Part shown: positions 8,227-16,291 of the stretch, piece by piece
Layout of the letters: each line of letters opens with the position of its first letter
Position numbering within the stretch: position 1 is the stretch's first letter
Assembly (NCBI RefSeq): GCF_000262305.1
Contig: NC_017910.1
Coordinates: forward strand, 2,852,001-2,916,000
Direction of reading: 5' to 3'
DNA: 64,000 bases
Source: Shimwellia blattae DSM 4481 = NBRC 105725
GTDB lineage: Bacteria > Pseudomonadota > Gammaproteobacteria > Enterobacterales > Enterobacteriaceae
Notes under the pieces: generated by a model
Database searches by the model: none
Told to the model about the DNA's origin: nothing
Seen by the model: only the letters and a program-made list of their open reading frames with translations
Position numbers and translations under genes: made by a program

Positions 8227-8982
8227 TTAATAGCGGCCGGAAAGTAACGAGCCAAAGCCCGGTACGTGAGTATCCAGCCGCAGGCGGTTGAGCATCATCC
8301 AGGTGGTGGCCACAGAAGATGAAATCACCGGCAGCCCGACCCGGTCCTCAATCAGTTGAATGGATCCCAGCGACGGCATCTGCACACAGGCGGAGGCCAC
8401 GATCACATCCACATTGGTATTGAGCTTTTTGGTGATCTCCACCGGGGCCAGCGGATCCCGGCGCCCGACGGCCAGGTTGTCCGGGATCTCCAGGGAGATG
8501 CTGTCCACCACTTCAATCCTTTCGTTCTCAATATAGTCAATGACCAGCTGGGTCAGGGGCTTCATATAAGGGGTCAGAATCGATACCCGCTTCGCCCCCA
8601 GCGCCTGTAGCCCCTCCACCAGGGCACCGGCACTGGTGATCACCGGCGCCGGGTGGCCGTTTTCGACCGTGCGGGCGTGCAGGCGCTCTTCAGACACCCG
8701 GTGGTAGCCCTTGCCCATGCTCATAATGGCCACCAGGCAGGCATAGCCCAGCACATCAACGGCCGCGTCGGAAAGCTCCAGCGCACAGCGATCGCTGTCC
8801 GCATCCATGGCGGCAAGCTCGTCTTTGGTCACATGTTTCATGCGCATACGGCTGGAGTGAAAGCTAAAACGCTCCGGCGCGATAGCTTCTCTGGCGCGCA
8901 GGATAGCCGGGATCTCCGTCTCCATGGTGGTGTTGGAGGACGGCACAATCTGGCCGATACGCAAAGTACGTGGCGTCTGCAT
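8227..8982 (-). CDS. Maleate cis-trans isomerase family protein
   Basis: This 251-residue protein belongs to the Asp/Glu racemase-like maleate isomerase family (NicE type, maleate to fumarate, no cofactor). The two active-site cysteines are visible: Cys82 in YACLVAIMSMG and Cys199 in ASACVQMPS, at the positions expected for NicE-like enzymes. The N-terminal RIGQIVPSSNTTMETEIP motif is typical. Its start overlaps the nitrilase stop by one base (TAATG). In context it converts the maleate left after FAH and nitrilase action to fumarate, completing entry to the TCA cycle. Arylmalonate decarboxylase is a related but less likely alternative. Confidence 0.87.
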   Translation of the reverse strand: MQTPRTLRIGQIVPSSNTTMETEIPAILRAREAIAPERFSFHSSRMRMKHVTKDELAAMDADSDRCALELSDAAVDVLGYACLVAIMSMGKGYHRVSEERLHARTVENGHPAPVITSAGALVEGLQALGAKRVSILTPYMKPLTQLVIDYIENERIEVVDSISLEIPDNLAVGRRDPLAPVEITKKLNTNVDVIVASACVQMPSLGSIQLIEDRVGLPVISSSVATTWMMLNRLRLDTHVPGFGSLLSGRY

Positions 8983-10010
8983 TAGAGTGGCTCCTGGAAC
9001 GGCTCCGCCGTCTCATTCAGATGTGTAAAATCCGGCCCGTTGTCCGGGGTGTCAATAAAGGTCGCCGGGTTCATGGGGCGGCGGTTGACCTGCAAATCGA
9101 AAATATCAAAGCGGTTATAGTGGCCGGTGATGTCGTGCATCTGGCGCGGCTGGATACAGCGCCCCAGATCAATCTCACCGTAGACGATACCTTCCTGGTC
9201 GATAAGCGGCTCACCCACGACCCGGCCATCCGGGCCGATAATGCCGGAGAACGCGCTGTTCGGGCGCGCCAGCAGCTCCCGGGCCTGGGGGTGGCTGGCG
9301 GCCATGGCCTCGATAATCTCCTCGCTGATGGTGGAGCAGGCGATCACGGTAAACACTTTGCCTTCAAAGCAGTGGGCCGAGGCGCGCAGGCGGATGGCTT
9401 CCGCCATGTCGTAATCTTTCGGGGCCACCGGCAGTGAGATATAGCTGGCCACGTGGACCAGCTCCCCCTGAGCCAGCAGGGAAAAGCGCGCCAGGGTGTT
9501 GGTGTTTTCACCGCAGGCCAGTGCCCCCAGCGGGCCGATGCTGGTTTTGTGCACCCGCAGGGAAGAGGCATCCCCGTTGGCCCAGGTGAGTTTTTCCGCC
9601 CAGGTCGGCACCAGTTTGCGGTGGCGGCCGATGATTTTGCCCTCGTCGTTGATGGTCACCAGGGTGTTATACAGGGTGGCGATACTTTGCGGGTGGCGCT
9701 CATTAACCCCGATCACCACGTTAATGCGGTGGCGGGCCGCCGCCTGGGCGATTTTGCGGATCTCCGGCCCCGGCACTTCAATGGCGCTGCGGCACAGCTT
9801 GTCAAACCACGGGCTCCCCTCTACCGGGTTCATCACCCAGCTCCAGTACGGGTAACCGGCGATAAACACCTCCGGGAAGGCGACCAGTTTCGCCTCGTTG
9901 GCCGCCGCCTCGCCAATCAGGCGGCAGGCTTTGTCCACGGTGGCGTCCGTGTCGAGGAATACCGGGGCGGCCTGCACGGCCGCTGCGGTAAATACAGGCA
10001 ATTCCAGCAT
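8982..10010 (-). CDS. Nitrilase-superfamily carbon-nitrogen hydrolase
   Basis: The start at 10010 gives MLELPVFTAAAVQ..., the usual nitrilase opening, and 342 residues; upstream extension overlaps the FAH gene and is rejected. The catalytic triad is intact: Glu47 (AFPEVF), Lys132 (HRKLVPT) and Cys166 (ACGENTNTLARF). The Cys motif fits branch-1 nitrilases. It is separated from the FAH gene by 10 bases. No nitrile substrate fits the operon, so I infer that it acts as an amidase on maleamate (or a related amide) generated by ring cleavage of an amino-substituted ring, giving maleate and ammonia. A true nitrilase acting on indole-3-acetonitrile is the main alternative. Confidence 0.85.
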   Translation of the reverse strand: MLELPVFTAAAVQAAPVFLDTDATVDKACRLIGEAAANEAKLVAFPEVFIAGYPYWSWVMNPVEGSPWFDKLCRSAIEVPGPEIRKIAQAAARHRINVVIGVNERHPQSIATLYNTLVTINDEGKIIGRHRKLVPTWAEKLTWANGDASSLRVHKTSIGPLGALACGENTNTLARFSLLAQGELVHVASYISLPVAPKDYDMAEAIRLRASAHCFEGKVFTVIACSTISEEIIEAMAASHPQARELLARPNSAFSGIIGPDGRVVGEPLIDQEGIVYGEIDLGRCIQPRQMHDITGHYNRFDIFDLQVNRRPMNPATFIDTPDNGPDFTHLNETAEPFQEPL

Positions 10011-10020
10011 GTTTGTCTCC

Positions 10021-10932
10021 TTATACCGCAACAACCGGGTGGCGCAGGCTGCCGATGTACTCCACATCCGCGTCGATAACATCCCCGGGCCATACCCACT
10101 CCTGAGGAGAGCGCCCTGCCCCCACCCCTTCCGGGGTGCCGGTGGCGATAATGTCGCCGGGCTCCAGGGTGATGCCCTTGCTGATATCAGCAATCAGGGT
10201 CGGGATCTTAAACAGCATATGGCGGGTGTTAGAGCTCTGTTTGGTTACGCCATTTACCCGCAGGCTCAGGTTCAGGTTGTGGGGATCGGGGATCTCGTCG
10301 GCGGTGACGATGCACGGCCCGAACGGCGCGTAGGTGTCCTGGCCTTTGGAGTAGATCCACTGCCCGGCGCGGCGACAGTCCCTGGCGCTCATATCGATCA
10401 TCAGGCTGTAGCCGAACACATAGTTCAGCGCCTGGGCTTCGCTGACGCGCTTCGCGCGGCTGCCCATAATCACCGCCAGCTCCACTTCCCAGTCCAGCTG
10501 CTGGGTAATGGCACCGTTATGCTCGATGGCCTCATCCGGCCCGATAACCGATGTCGGCGGCTTGGAGAAGATAACCGGCTCCGTGGGCAACTCTTTTGAG
10601 GTGTCCAGCGTGCGGCTGGACTCAGCCACATGTTCAACGTAGTTCAGGCCGATACCGAAGATGTTCTTACGCGGGCGCGGGATCGGCGCCAGCACTTTCA
10701 CGTTCACCAGGGGCTGGGCGCAGCCCACCGGCCAGTTGCCTTCGTATTCCTGCATCAGGGCGGTGGCAGCGGTAACCGCCACCGGGCCGAGGTCGATAAA
10801 GTCCAGCATATTGTCCGGTAATTCAGACCCGCAATGGCGGGCCAGTTTCGCCAGATCCACCACATAATCCCCGGCAATCGCCCCCAGACGACCAGCCCCG
10901 GCAACTTCACTACGATAAGTAATCAGACGCAT
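10021..10932 (-). CDS. Fumarylacetoacetate hydrolase (FAH) family protein, acylpyruvate hydrolase
   Basis: This 303-residue protein has the FAH C-terminal fold: metal-binding Glu-x-Glu in DWEVELAVIMG (about 155) with a later Asp (YSLMIDMSARD), the KNIFGIGLNYVEH motif near 95, and a GTPEGVGAG loop near the C-terminus. Such enzymes hydrolyse C-C bonds of acylpyruvates using Mg or Mn. Downstream of a gentisate-type dioxygenase it would cleave maleylpyruvate, or maleamylpyruvate if the ring carried an amino group, to pyruvate plus maleate or maleamate. No maleylpyruvate isomerase is present, which matches direct hydrolysis followed by the maleate isomerase. Its start shares one base with the dioxygenase stop. 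Confidence 0.88.
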   Translation of the reverse strand: MRLITYRSEVAGAGRLGAIAGDYVVDLAKLARHCGSELPDNMLDFIDLGPVAVTAATALMQEYEGNWPVGCAQPLVNVKVLAPIPRPRKNIFGIGLNYVEHVAESSRTLDTSKELPTEPVIFSKPPTSVIGPDEAIEHNGAITQQLDWEVELAVIMGSRAKRVSEAQALNYVFGYSLMIDMSARDCRRAGQWIYSKGQDTYAPFGPCIVTADEIPDPHNLNLSLRVNGVTKQSSNTRHMLFKIPTLIADISKGITLEPGDIIATGTPEGVGAGRSPQEWVWPGDVIDADVEYIGSLRHPVVAV

Positions 10933-12062
10933 TATGCTTTCCCCTCGGATAAAATGGTTTGGTGGCCGCCGTTGTCCAGCAGCGCTTCTTCGTAATACAG
11001 GCTCAGTGACTGCATCACCGGCAGATCGTTAAAACAGAACAGGCAGGCGTCTTCGCTTTGCGAGAGATTGACATGCTCATGGAGTGCCCATGAAGGGACA
11101 CAGAAAATATCCCGCTCCCGCCAGTCAAAACGCTGCCCGTCGATAATCGAATACCCTTCCCCTTTCGCCACCTGGTAGATAAAACTCCCGGTATGGCGGT
11201 GCGCTGTTCCCACAAACCCCGGGCGCAAGCGCTGCATACTGGCACCGATGGTGGGCATCACATGGCCGCCGGTCACCGGATTGGTGTAGTGCATCAGCAC
11301 ATCGTCATAGGGGGTGCCGTCGCTGGCTTGCGCCGCCCGGCACAGGGCGTCATAGGTGGGGCCCCACTGGTATTTAAACAGCGGCGAGTAGGGTTTATCC
11401 CAGCCCAGGTTATGGGGGCGCAGCGCCGCCGCCCCCCACAGGGCGACACTGTCATCCACCGGGGCGGTGATCTGCTGGCGCAGATCCGGGTGGACTTTGT
11501 AAAACCCGGCTTCCATGGCATTGACCAGCGGGATATCCAGCCCGTCCTGCCAGATGCAGGGCGCGCCGTCCGCTTCGACCCCGTGCTCATGCCAGGTGCC
11601 GTTCGGGGTCAGGACAAAGTCGTTAGCCTCCAGGGGCATTTTGTGGCCGTCCACAATGGTGTATGCCCCGCGGCCTTCCATAATAAAGCGCAGCGCCGAC
11701 GCGGAATGGGCATGGGCGGAGGCAGCCTCCCCCGGGTGCATCACCTGCAGGCCCGAGTACAGCCAGCCCACGGCCGCCGCCACATCCTGGCGCCCCGGGT
11801 TGTTCAGGTAGATAACCCGGCGCCCGGCTTTTTCCGGGGTGACCAGCTCCACCGAGCGCAGCACATGCTCGCGCAGATCCCGGTAGCGCCACAGCACCGG
11901 CACGGAGGACGACTTCGGCTGCCAGGGCTCAATTTTATTGGCAACCGTCCACAGGGCGCCGGTTTTCAGCTCCGCGAGCTGCTGGTAGTAGGCCACCAGC
12001 TCCGGGGTATCTGCCACATCCGCCCGGCCCGCAATATTTTCCCGGTATTGATCGTGTTTCAT
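10932..12062 (-). CDS. Gentisate 1,2-dioxygenase-type bicupin ring-cleavage enzyme
   Basis: The ATG at 12062 overlaps the hydroxylase stop by four bases; the longer frame to 12212 is rejected. The 376-residue bicupin has the gentisate/1-hydroxy-2-naphthoate dioxygenase signature HAHSASALRFIMEG with iron ligands His117 and His119 and a third His in GTWHEHG (158-160). The C-terminal cupin has RHTGSFIYQVAKGEG and a weaker ligand set. It should split the ring between the carboxyl-bearing carbon and its ortho-substituted neighbour. If the substrate is 5-hydroxyanthranilate, the product is an amide, which explains the downstream nitrilase; if gentisate, the product is maleylpyruvate. The sequence alone does not decide. 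Confidence 0.86.
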   Translation of the reverse strand: MKHDQYRENIAGRADVADTPELVAYYQQLAELKTGALWTVANKIEPWQPKSSSVPVLWRYRDLREHVLRSVELVTPEKAGRRVIYLNNPGRQDVAAAVGWLYSGLQVMHPGEAASAHAHSASALRFIMEGRGAYTIVDGHKMPLEANDFVLTPNGTWHEHGVEADGAPCIWQDGLDIPLVNAMEAGFYKVHPDLRQQITAPVDDSVALWGAAALRPHNLGWDKPYSPLFKYQWGPTYDALCRAAQASDGTPYDDVLMHYTNPVTGGHVMPTIGASMQRLRPGFVGTAHRHTGSFIYQVAKGEGYSIIDGQRFDWRERDIFCVPSWALHEHVNLSQSEDACLFCFNDLPVMQSLSLYYEEALLDNGGHQTILSEGKA

Positions 12063-14356
12063 GGGTTTCTCCCCTGTGGTCCTGTGGCCCGTTGTAATAC
12101 GTCCCGCCCGTAGAGGTAGGCCGGGTGCCAGGCCACCTGTTCCCAGCCGTAGCGTGCGCATTCGCGCTGCAACCAGTTGGCATCTGCCAGCATCGGGCGG
12201 CCAATGGCGCACAAATCCGCCCGGCCAGAGGCGATAATCCCGTTGACCTGGTCTGCATCGCTGATGGCCCCGACCGCCATGGTGGCAATGCCCCCTTCGT
12301 TACGCAGCCGGTCTGCCATCGGGGTCTGGAACATGCGGCCATATACCGGTTTCTGATCAACGGACACTTCCCCGGAAGAGCAGGTGATCATGTCGGCCCC
12401 GGCTTCCCGGAACAGGCGGGCTATCTCCACTGACTCATCCACCGTGGTGCCACCCGCGACCCAGTCAGTGGTCGACAGGCGCACGGAAATCGGCAGCCGG
12501 GCAGGCCAGGCCGCGCGTACCGCCCGGAAGACCTCCAGCGGGAAGCGCACCCGGTTTTCCAGGCTGCCGCCGTACTCATCCCGGCGCTGGTTGGTGAGCG
12601 GGGAGATAAAGGCCGACAGCAGGAAACCGTGGCCTGCCTGCAACTCCAGCCAGTCAAAACCTGCATCAACCGCCCGGCGGGCCGCGGCGACAAATTCCTC
12701 GCAGATTGCCGCCAGTTGCGCCTGGCTGGCCTCTGCCGGAATTTGCGATACCCCGGCCAGATAAGGCAGCGGCGAGGCCGACACCAGCGGCCAGTTGTCC
12801 TGCACCAGTGGCGTATCCGGCTTATCCTGGCCGCACTGGGTGGAGCCCCGGCGACCGGCGTGACCAAGCTGCACGCCAATGCGGGCGTTGCTGTTCTGGT
12901 GGACAAAATCGGTTATCTGGCGCCAGGCCCGGGCCTGCTCATCGTTCCACAGCCCCGGACAGCCCGGAGTCACCCGCCCGCCAGGCGAAACGGCGGTCAT
13001 CTCGGTCAGGACCAGACCGGCCCCGCCCAGCGCCCGGCTCCCCAGGTGAACCTGGTGGAACGCACCCGGCACCCCGTCACGGGCCTGGTAGAGTAAGGTG
13101 GGCGACACCACCACCCGGTTGGCGAGGGTCACTTCCCGCAGCCGGTAAGGGGTCAGCACCGGCGGCACGCCGGGCTCCCCGGCCAGCCACTGTTCGTAGC
13201 CTGCCAGCCACTGGGGATCCCGCAGGCGCAGGTTTTCATGGGAAATACGCTGGGAGCGGGTCAGCAGCGAGTAGGCAAACTGCTCCGGGGCCAGGTTTTC
13301 ATAACGGGCGACATTTTCGAACCACTCGGTGGAGTTACGCGCCGCATTCTGGATTTTGAGCACTTCCACACTGCGCACCGCCTCGTAATGCTCAAGGCCC
13401 GGGCGCAAATTGCCCTGGTGCTGGCGCAGGCTGTTGGCCAGCTCAATGGCATCTTCAAGGGCGAGCTTAGTGCCGGAGCCAATCGAGAAGTGGGCGGAGT
13501 GGGCCGCGTCCCCCATCAGAACAACGGGGATCTCTTTTTTATCCCGGGTGGTCCAGTGGACCCAGTGGTTACAGATAACCCGCGGGAAGCGGATCCAGAT
13601 GGCCGCCCCGCGCAGGTGGGCGGCGTTCGACATCAGCGGTTCACCGTCCAGCCAGGGGGCGAACAGCTTCTCACAATAGGCGATGCCCTCTTCCTGGCTC
13701 ATGGTGTCCAGACCGGCGGCCTGCCAGGTCTGCTCGGTGGTTTCGACAATAAAGGTCGATAAGCCCGGCTCGAACTGGTAGGCGTGCACCTGGAACCAGC
13801 CGTGGGGCGATTCGGCAAACAGGAAGGTGAACGAATCAAACACCTTGCGGGTGCCCAGCCAGACAAAGCGGCACTGGCGCTGGTCGATATCCGGCTGGAA
13901 AATTTCCTGGTAACGGGTGCGGATACGGCTGTGGATCCCGTCAGAGGCGATAACCAGATCCGCCTGGTAGCGGGCCGCCAGCGCCTGATCGTCTTCCACC
14001 AGGGTGTCAAACACCAGCTCGACCCCCAGCGCCTGGCAGCGCTCCTGGAGGATATTGAGCAGTTTTTTGCGCCCGATCCCGATAAACCCGTGGCCGCCGC
14101 TGCGGTTAACGCTGCCTTTAAAGTGGATGTCGATATCATCCCAGCGGCTGAACTGGCTGGTTATCTGTTCGGCGCTGACCGGGTCCGCCTGGCGCAGGTT
14201 TTCCAGGGTCGCATCGGAAAACACCACCCCCCAGCCGAAGGTATCAAACGGGCGGTTACGCTCCACCACCACAATGTTGTTAGCCGGGTTCTGTAACTTC
14301 ATTAACAGGGCGAAGTAGAGCCCCGCCGGGCCGCCGCCGATACAAACAATGTTCAT
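12059..14356 (-). CDS. Bifunctional aryl-CoA 5-hydroxylase / OYE-type reductase fusion (2-aminobenzoyl-CoA or salicylyl-CoA type)
   Basis: This 765-residue fusion has an N-terminal FAD monooxygenase (GGGPAGLYFA at 7-16; GDAAH at 282-286) and a C-terminal old-yellow-enzyme domain (about 400-760; HAGRRG at 499, ISPLTNQRRDEYGGS near 584). The architecture is that of 2-aminobenzoyl-CoA monooxygenase/reductase of Azoarcus evansii and of salicylyl-CoA 5-hydroxylases. The expected reaction is NADH- and O2-dependent 5-hydroxylation of an aryl-CoA. In the OYE domain the usual His-x-x-His/Asn pair reads Gln573-Ala-Gly-His576, so ring reduction may be weakened or lost; that would leave an aromatic product for the dioxygenase. 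Its start overlaps the thioesterase stop (ATGA). Confidence 0.85.
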   Translation of the reverse strand: MNIVCIGGGPAGLYFALLMKLQNPANNIVVVERNRPFDTFGWGVVFSDATLENLRQADPVSAEQITSQFSRWDDIDIHFKGSVNRSGGHGFIGIGRKKLLNILQERCQALGVELVFDTLVEDDQALAARYQADLVIASDGIHSRIRTRYQEIFQPDIDQRQCRFVWLGTRKVFDSFTFLFAESPHGWFQVHAYQFEPGLSTFIVETTEQTWQAAGLDTMSQEEGIAYCEKLFAPWLDGEPLMSNAAHLRGAAIWIRFPRVICNHWVHWTTRDKKEIPVVLMGDAAHSAHFSIGSGTKLALEDAIELANSLRQHQGNLRPGLEHYEAVRSVEVLKIQNAARNSTEWFENVARYENLAPEQFAYSLLTRSQRISHENLRLRDPQWLAGYEQWLAGEPGVPPVLTPYRLREVTLANRVVVSPTLLYQARDGVPGAFHQVHLGSRALGGAGLVLTEMTAVSPGGRVTPGCPGLWNDEQARAWRQITDFVHQNSNARIGVQLGHAGRRGSTQCGQDKPDTPLVQDNWPLVSASPLPYLAGVSQIPAEASQAQLAAICEEFVAAARRAVDAGFDWLELQAGHGFLLSAFISPLTNQRRDEYGGSLENRVRFPLEVFRAVRAAWPARLPISVRLSTTDWVAGGTTVDESVEIARLFREAGADMITCSSGEVSVDQKPVYGRMFQTPMADRLRNEGGIATMAVGAISDADQVNGIIASGRADLCAIGRPMLADANWLQRECARYGWEQVAWHPAYLYGRDVLQRATGPQGRNP

Positions 14357-14778
14357 GGAGCTTCTCCTGATGCGTTCAGGGCAGCGGACAAGGCTGCCGG
14401 GATATCAATGGCGCGGTGGGTATCAAGGGAGGTGGTGACCAGGGTCTGGACCACCTGCATGCGTAACTCCCCCTCAAGGCTGGTGCAGCTCAGGGCCAGC
14501 TTCAGTGACCGGGTGCCCTGATGGATAACTTCCAGTTGCAGCACCACATCGTCCCCCATACGGCTGACGGCTTTAAAATCCGCTTCCAGGTGTACCGTGG
14601 GCAGGCCAAAACGCTGCTCGCCGATATAACCGGCGAAGCCGCCGGGCACTAACTCATCAACCCACTGTTCCAGCAGATTGTTAAACATCACAAAATACTG
14701 GGGGTAAAACACGATCCCGGCAGGATCGCACTCCGAGAAGCGGATGCGATGCGGGCGGGTAAACGTGGTGGCACTCAT
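14353..14778 (-). CDS. Hotdog-fold acyl-CoA thioesterase (4-hydroxybenzoyl-CoA thioesterase family)
   Basis: This 141-residue single-domain hotdog protein has the 4HBT motif FSECDPAGIVFYPQYF with the catalytic Asp near residue 18. Between aryl-CoA-forming and aryl-CoA-hydroxylating genes it should release the free hydroxy-aryl acid (5-hydroxyanthranilate or gentisate) from CoA before ring cleavage. It lies 10 bases after iorB and overlaps the hydroxylase gene by four bases. The length is normal for the family. Confidence 0.88.
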   Translation of the reverse strand: MSATTFTRPHRIRFSECDPAGIVFYPQYFVMFNNLLEQWVDELVPGGFAGYIGEQRFGLPTVHLEADFKAVSRMGDDVVLQLEVIHQGTRSLKLALSCTSLEGELRMQVVQTLVTTSLDTHRAIDIPAALSAALNASGEAP

Positions 14779-14788
14779 AAAACGCTCC

Positions 14789-16279
14789 TCAGTTCAGGGC
14801 CAGACGGCGCTGGCATTCGCGCAACTTGTCACCGTGCTCATCGGCCAGGGCCGCATCACGCAGCTCACGCAGGGTGGCCGGTGCCAGGTGACGGTCGTGG
14901 CGCTCGACAATATCAATCAGGATCTGGTAGTTGCGCAGACCCCGGGCATGGGTATCCCCGTAGCCCTTGACCAGCCGCTGGCACTGGACAATTTCCAGCG
15001 CCAGAGCCGGGTTAAATGCACCCGCCCGTACGACATACTGCAACCACTGGGTAATGCGGGCCGTTTCCAGCTGATAACGCAGCGTCAGCCGCCGCCCGCG
15101 CCGCCAGCGGGAAAGCCCCCACAGCAGCAGATACCCCCCGAGGGAGCTGGTGGTCACTACCCGGCCTTTACGGGTAGTGGCACTCAGCAGGCGGTTCGCG
15201 GTGCCGGGTTTCAGCAGCCAGCGGCCAAGCCCGGCGGGCAGGGTTTCGCAGATCTCTTCCAGCCGCGGGTGCATATATTCATTAATGCTGAGCAGTTGCC
15301 GCTCCTGAAGGCGCACCTCGTCACGCACCCGCGCAAAACGGCTGGCGCGGATTTTCAGATCCGCCACCCGGATGGTGTCCTCCCAGGACATCCACAACGC
15401 CAGGTGGCGCGCCGCTTCGCGCAGTAACACCGGGCTGTCGCAGCCCGGCTGGCGGGAGAGATCCCGCAGCCGGTCAAGGTATAAACTGGCGTAGGCCACA
15501 TCCTGGTAGTCCAGCATCCGGCGTACCCCTTCAATGGCGGTGGCGCTGGCCTCTTCCGGCAGCTCCCGGGGAATACGCTCCAGCAACGCCGCCACCCGCG
15601 CATCTGTCGGGGCCGGTGCCGGGGGGATCGCCACCATCGGGGCGGCCTCTTCCAGCCGGGCGTTTTGTGCCCCGAGGGCAAACGCCGCCAGGCTCGGTTT
15701 CACCCCTACACCGCCCCGTTTAATGGTCTCGGTAAACTGCTCTTCGCTAAACGGCAGCACCCCGGAGCCATACAGCGCCCCGAACAGCACGGCGCTTATC
15801 ACGCTGCCGGTCTCTTCCGCGGCCCGGGCCATATCGAAGCGGATAAACTGCTTAGCCGCGTTACTGGCGTGGCTGATTAAGGTGTCGTTATTCACCCGGC
15901 CATCCCCCATGGCGGTTTTCTCGCCAATGGCGTACACCCGGTGGGTAGAGGTAATAAGGGTGGTGCGCTCCGGGGTGACCAGCCCACGCTGTACTGCGCG
16001 CCCGGCCTCCATCAGCTCGGAGGCCAGCACCACATCCACATCACCCGGCATCGGCATCAGGGCCAGTACCGGGGGCTGCGCCCCGGGCTTGCCGAGCCCC
16101 GGGAACAGCTCCACATAATAGATAGTGGCGCCGGTGCGCTGGGCCACGCCGGGAACCGAGGTGGTCTGGGCAAAATAGCCGTTATCTTCCCCGAGGCTGA
16201 CTATCCAGTCAGCCAGTACGCCGCCCCCTTCTCCCCCCATGGCGAGAATGGCAATTTTGATTGGTTGTAATACCGGCAT
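14789..16279 (-). CDS. iorB: Indolepyruvate/aryl-2-oxoacid ferredoxin oxidoreductase beta-like subunit (IorB, DUF6537 form)
   Basis: This 496-residue protein combines an N-terminal pyruvate:ferredoxin oxidoreductase gamma-type domain (about 1-200; AILAMGGEGGGVLADWIVSLG opening, SVPGVAQRTGATIYYVE) with a long C-terminal extension of the DUF6537 type seen in proteobacterial IorB proteins. It lies 12 bases after iorA and forms the second subunit. The enzyme family decarboxylates aryl 2-oxoacids oxidatively to acyl-CoA and reduces ferredoxin. Here it probably supplies the aryl-CoA for the downstream hydroxylase. Confidence 0.86.
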   Translation of the reverse strand: MPVLQPIKIAILAMGGEGGGVLADWIVSLGEDNGYFAQTTSVPGVAQRTGATIYYVELFPGLGKPGAQPPVLALMPMPGDVDVVLASELMEAGRAVQRGLVTPERTTLITSTHRVYAIGEKTAMGDGRVNNDTLISHASNAAKQFIRFDMARAAEETGSVISAVLFGALYGSGVLPFSEEQFTETIKRGGVGVKPSLAAFALGAQNARLEEAAPMVAIPPAPAPTDARVAALLERIPRELPEEASATAIEGVRRMLDYQDVAYASLYLDRLRDLSRQPGCDSPVLLREAARHLALWMSWEDTIRVADLKIRASRFARVRDEVRLQERQLLSINEYMHPRLEEICETLPAGLGRWLLKPGTANRLLSATTRKGRVVTTSSLGGYLLLWGLSRWRRGRRLTLRYQLETARITQWLQYVVRAGAFNPALALEIVQCQRLVKGYGDTHARGLRNYQILIDIVERHDRHLAPATLRELRDAALADEHGDKLRECQRRLALN

Positions 16280-16291
16280 AACAGAGACTCC

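Noticed and set aside
10932..12062. Plain salicylate-to-gentisate pathway as the only reading
   Set aside because: Possible, but it leaves the nitrilase and isatin-hydrolase-like genes unexplained and there is no salicylyl-CoA ligase in the window.
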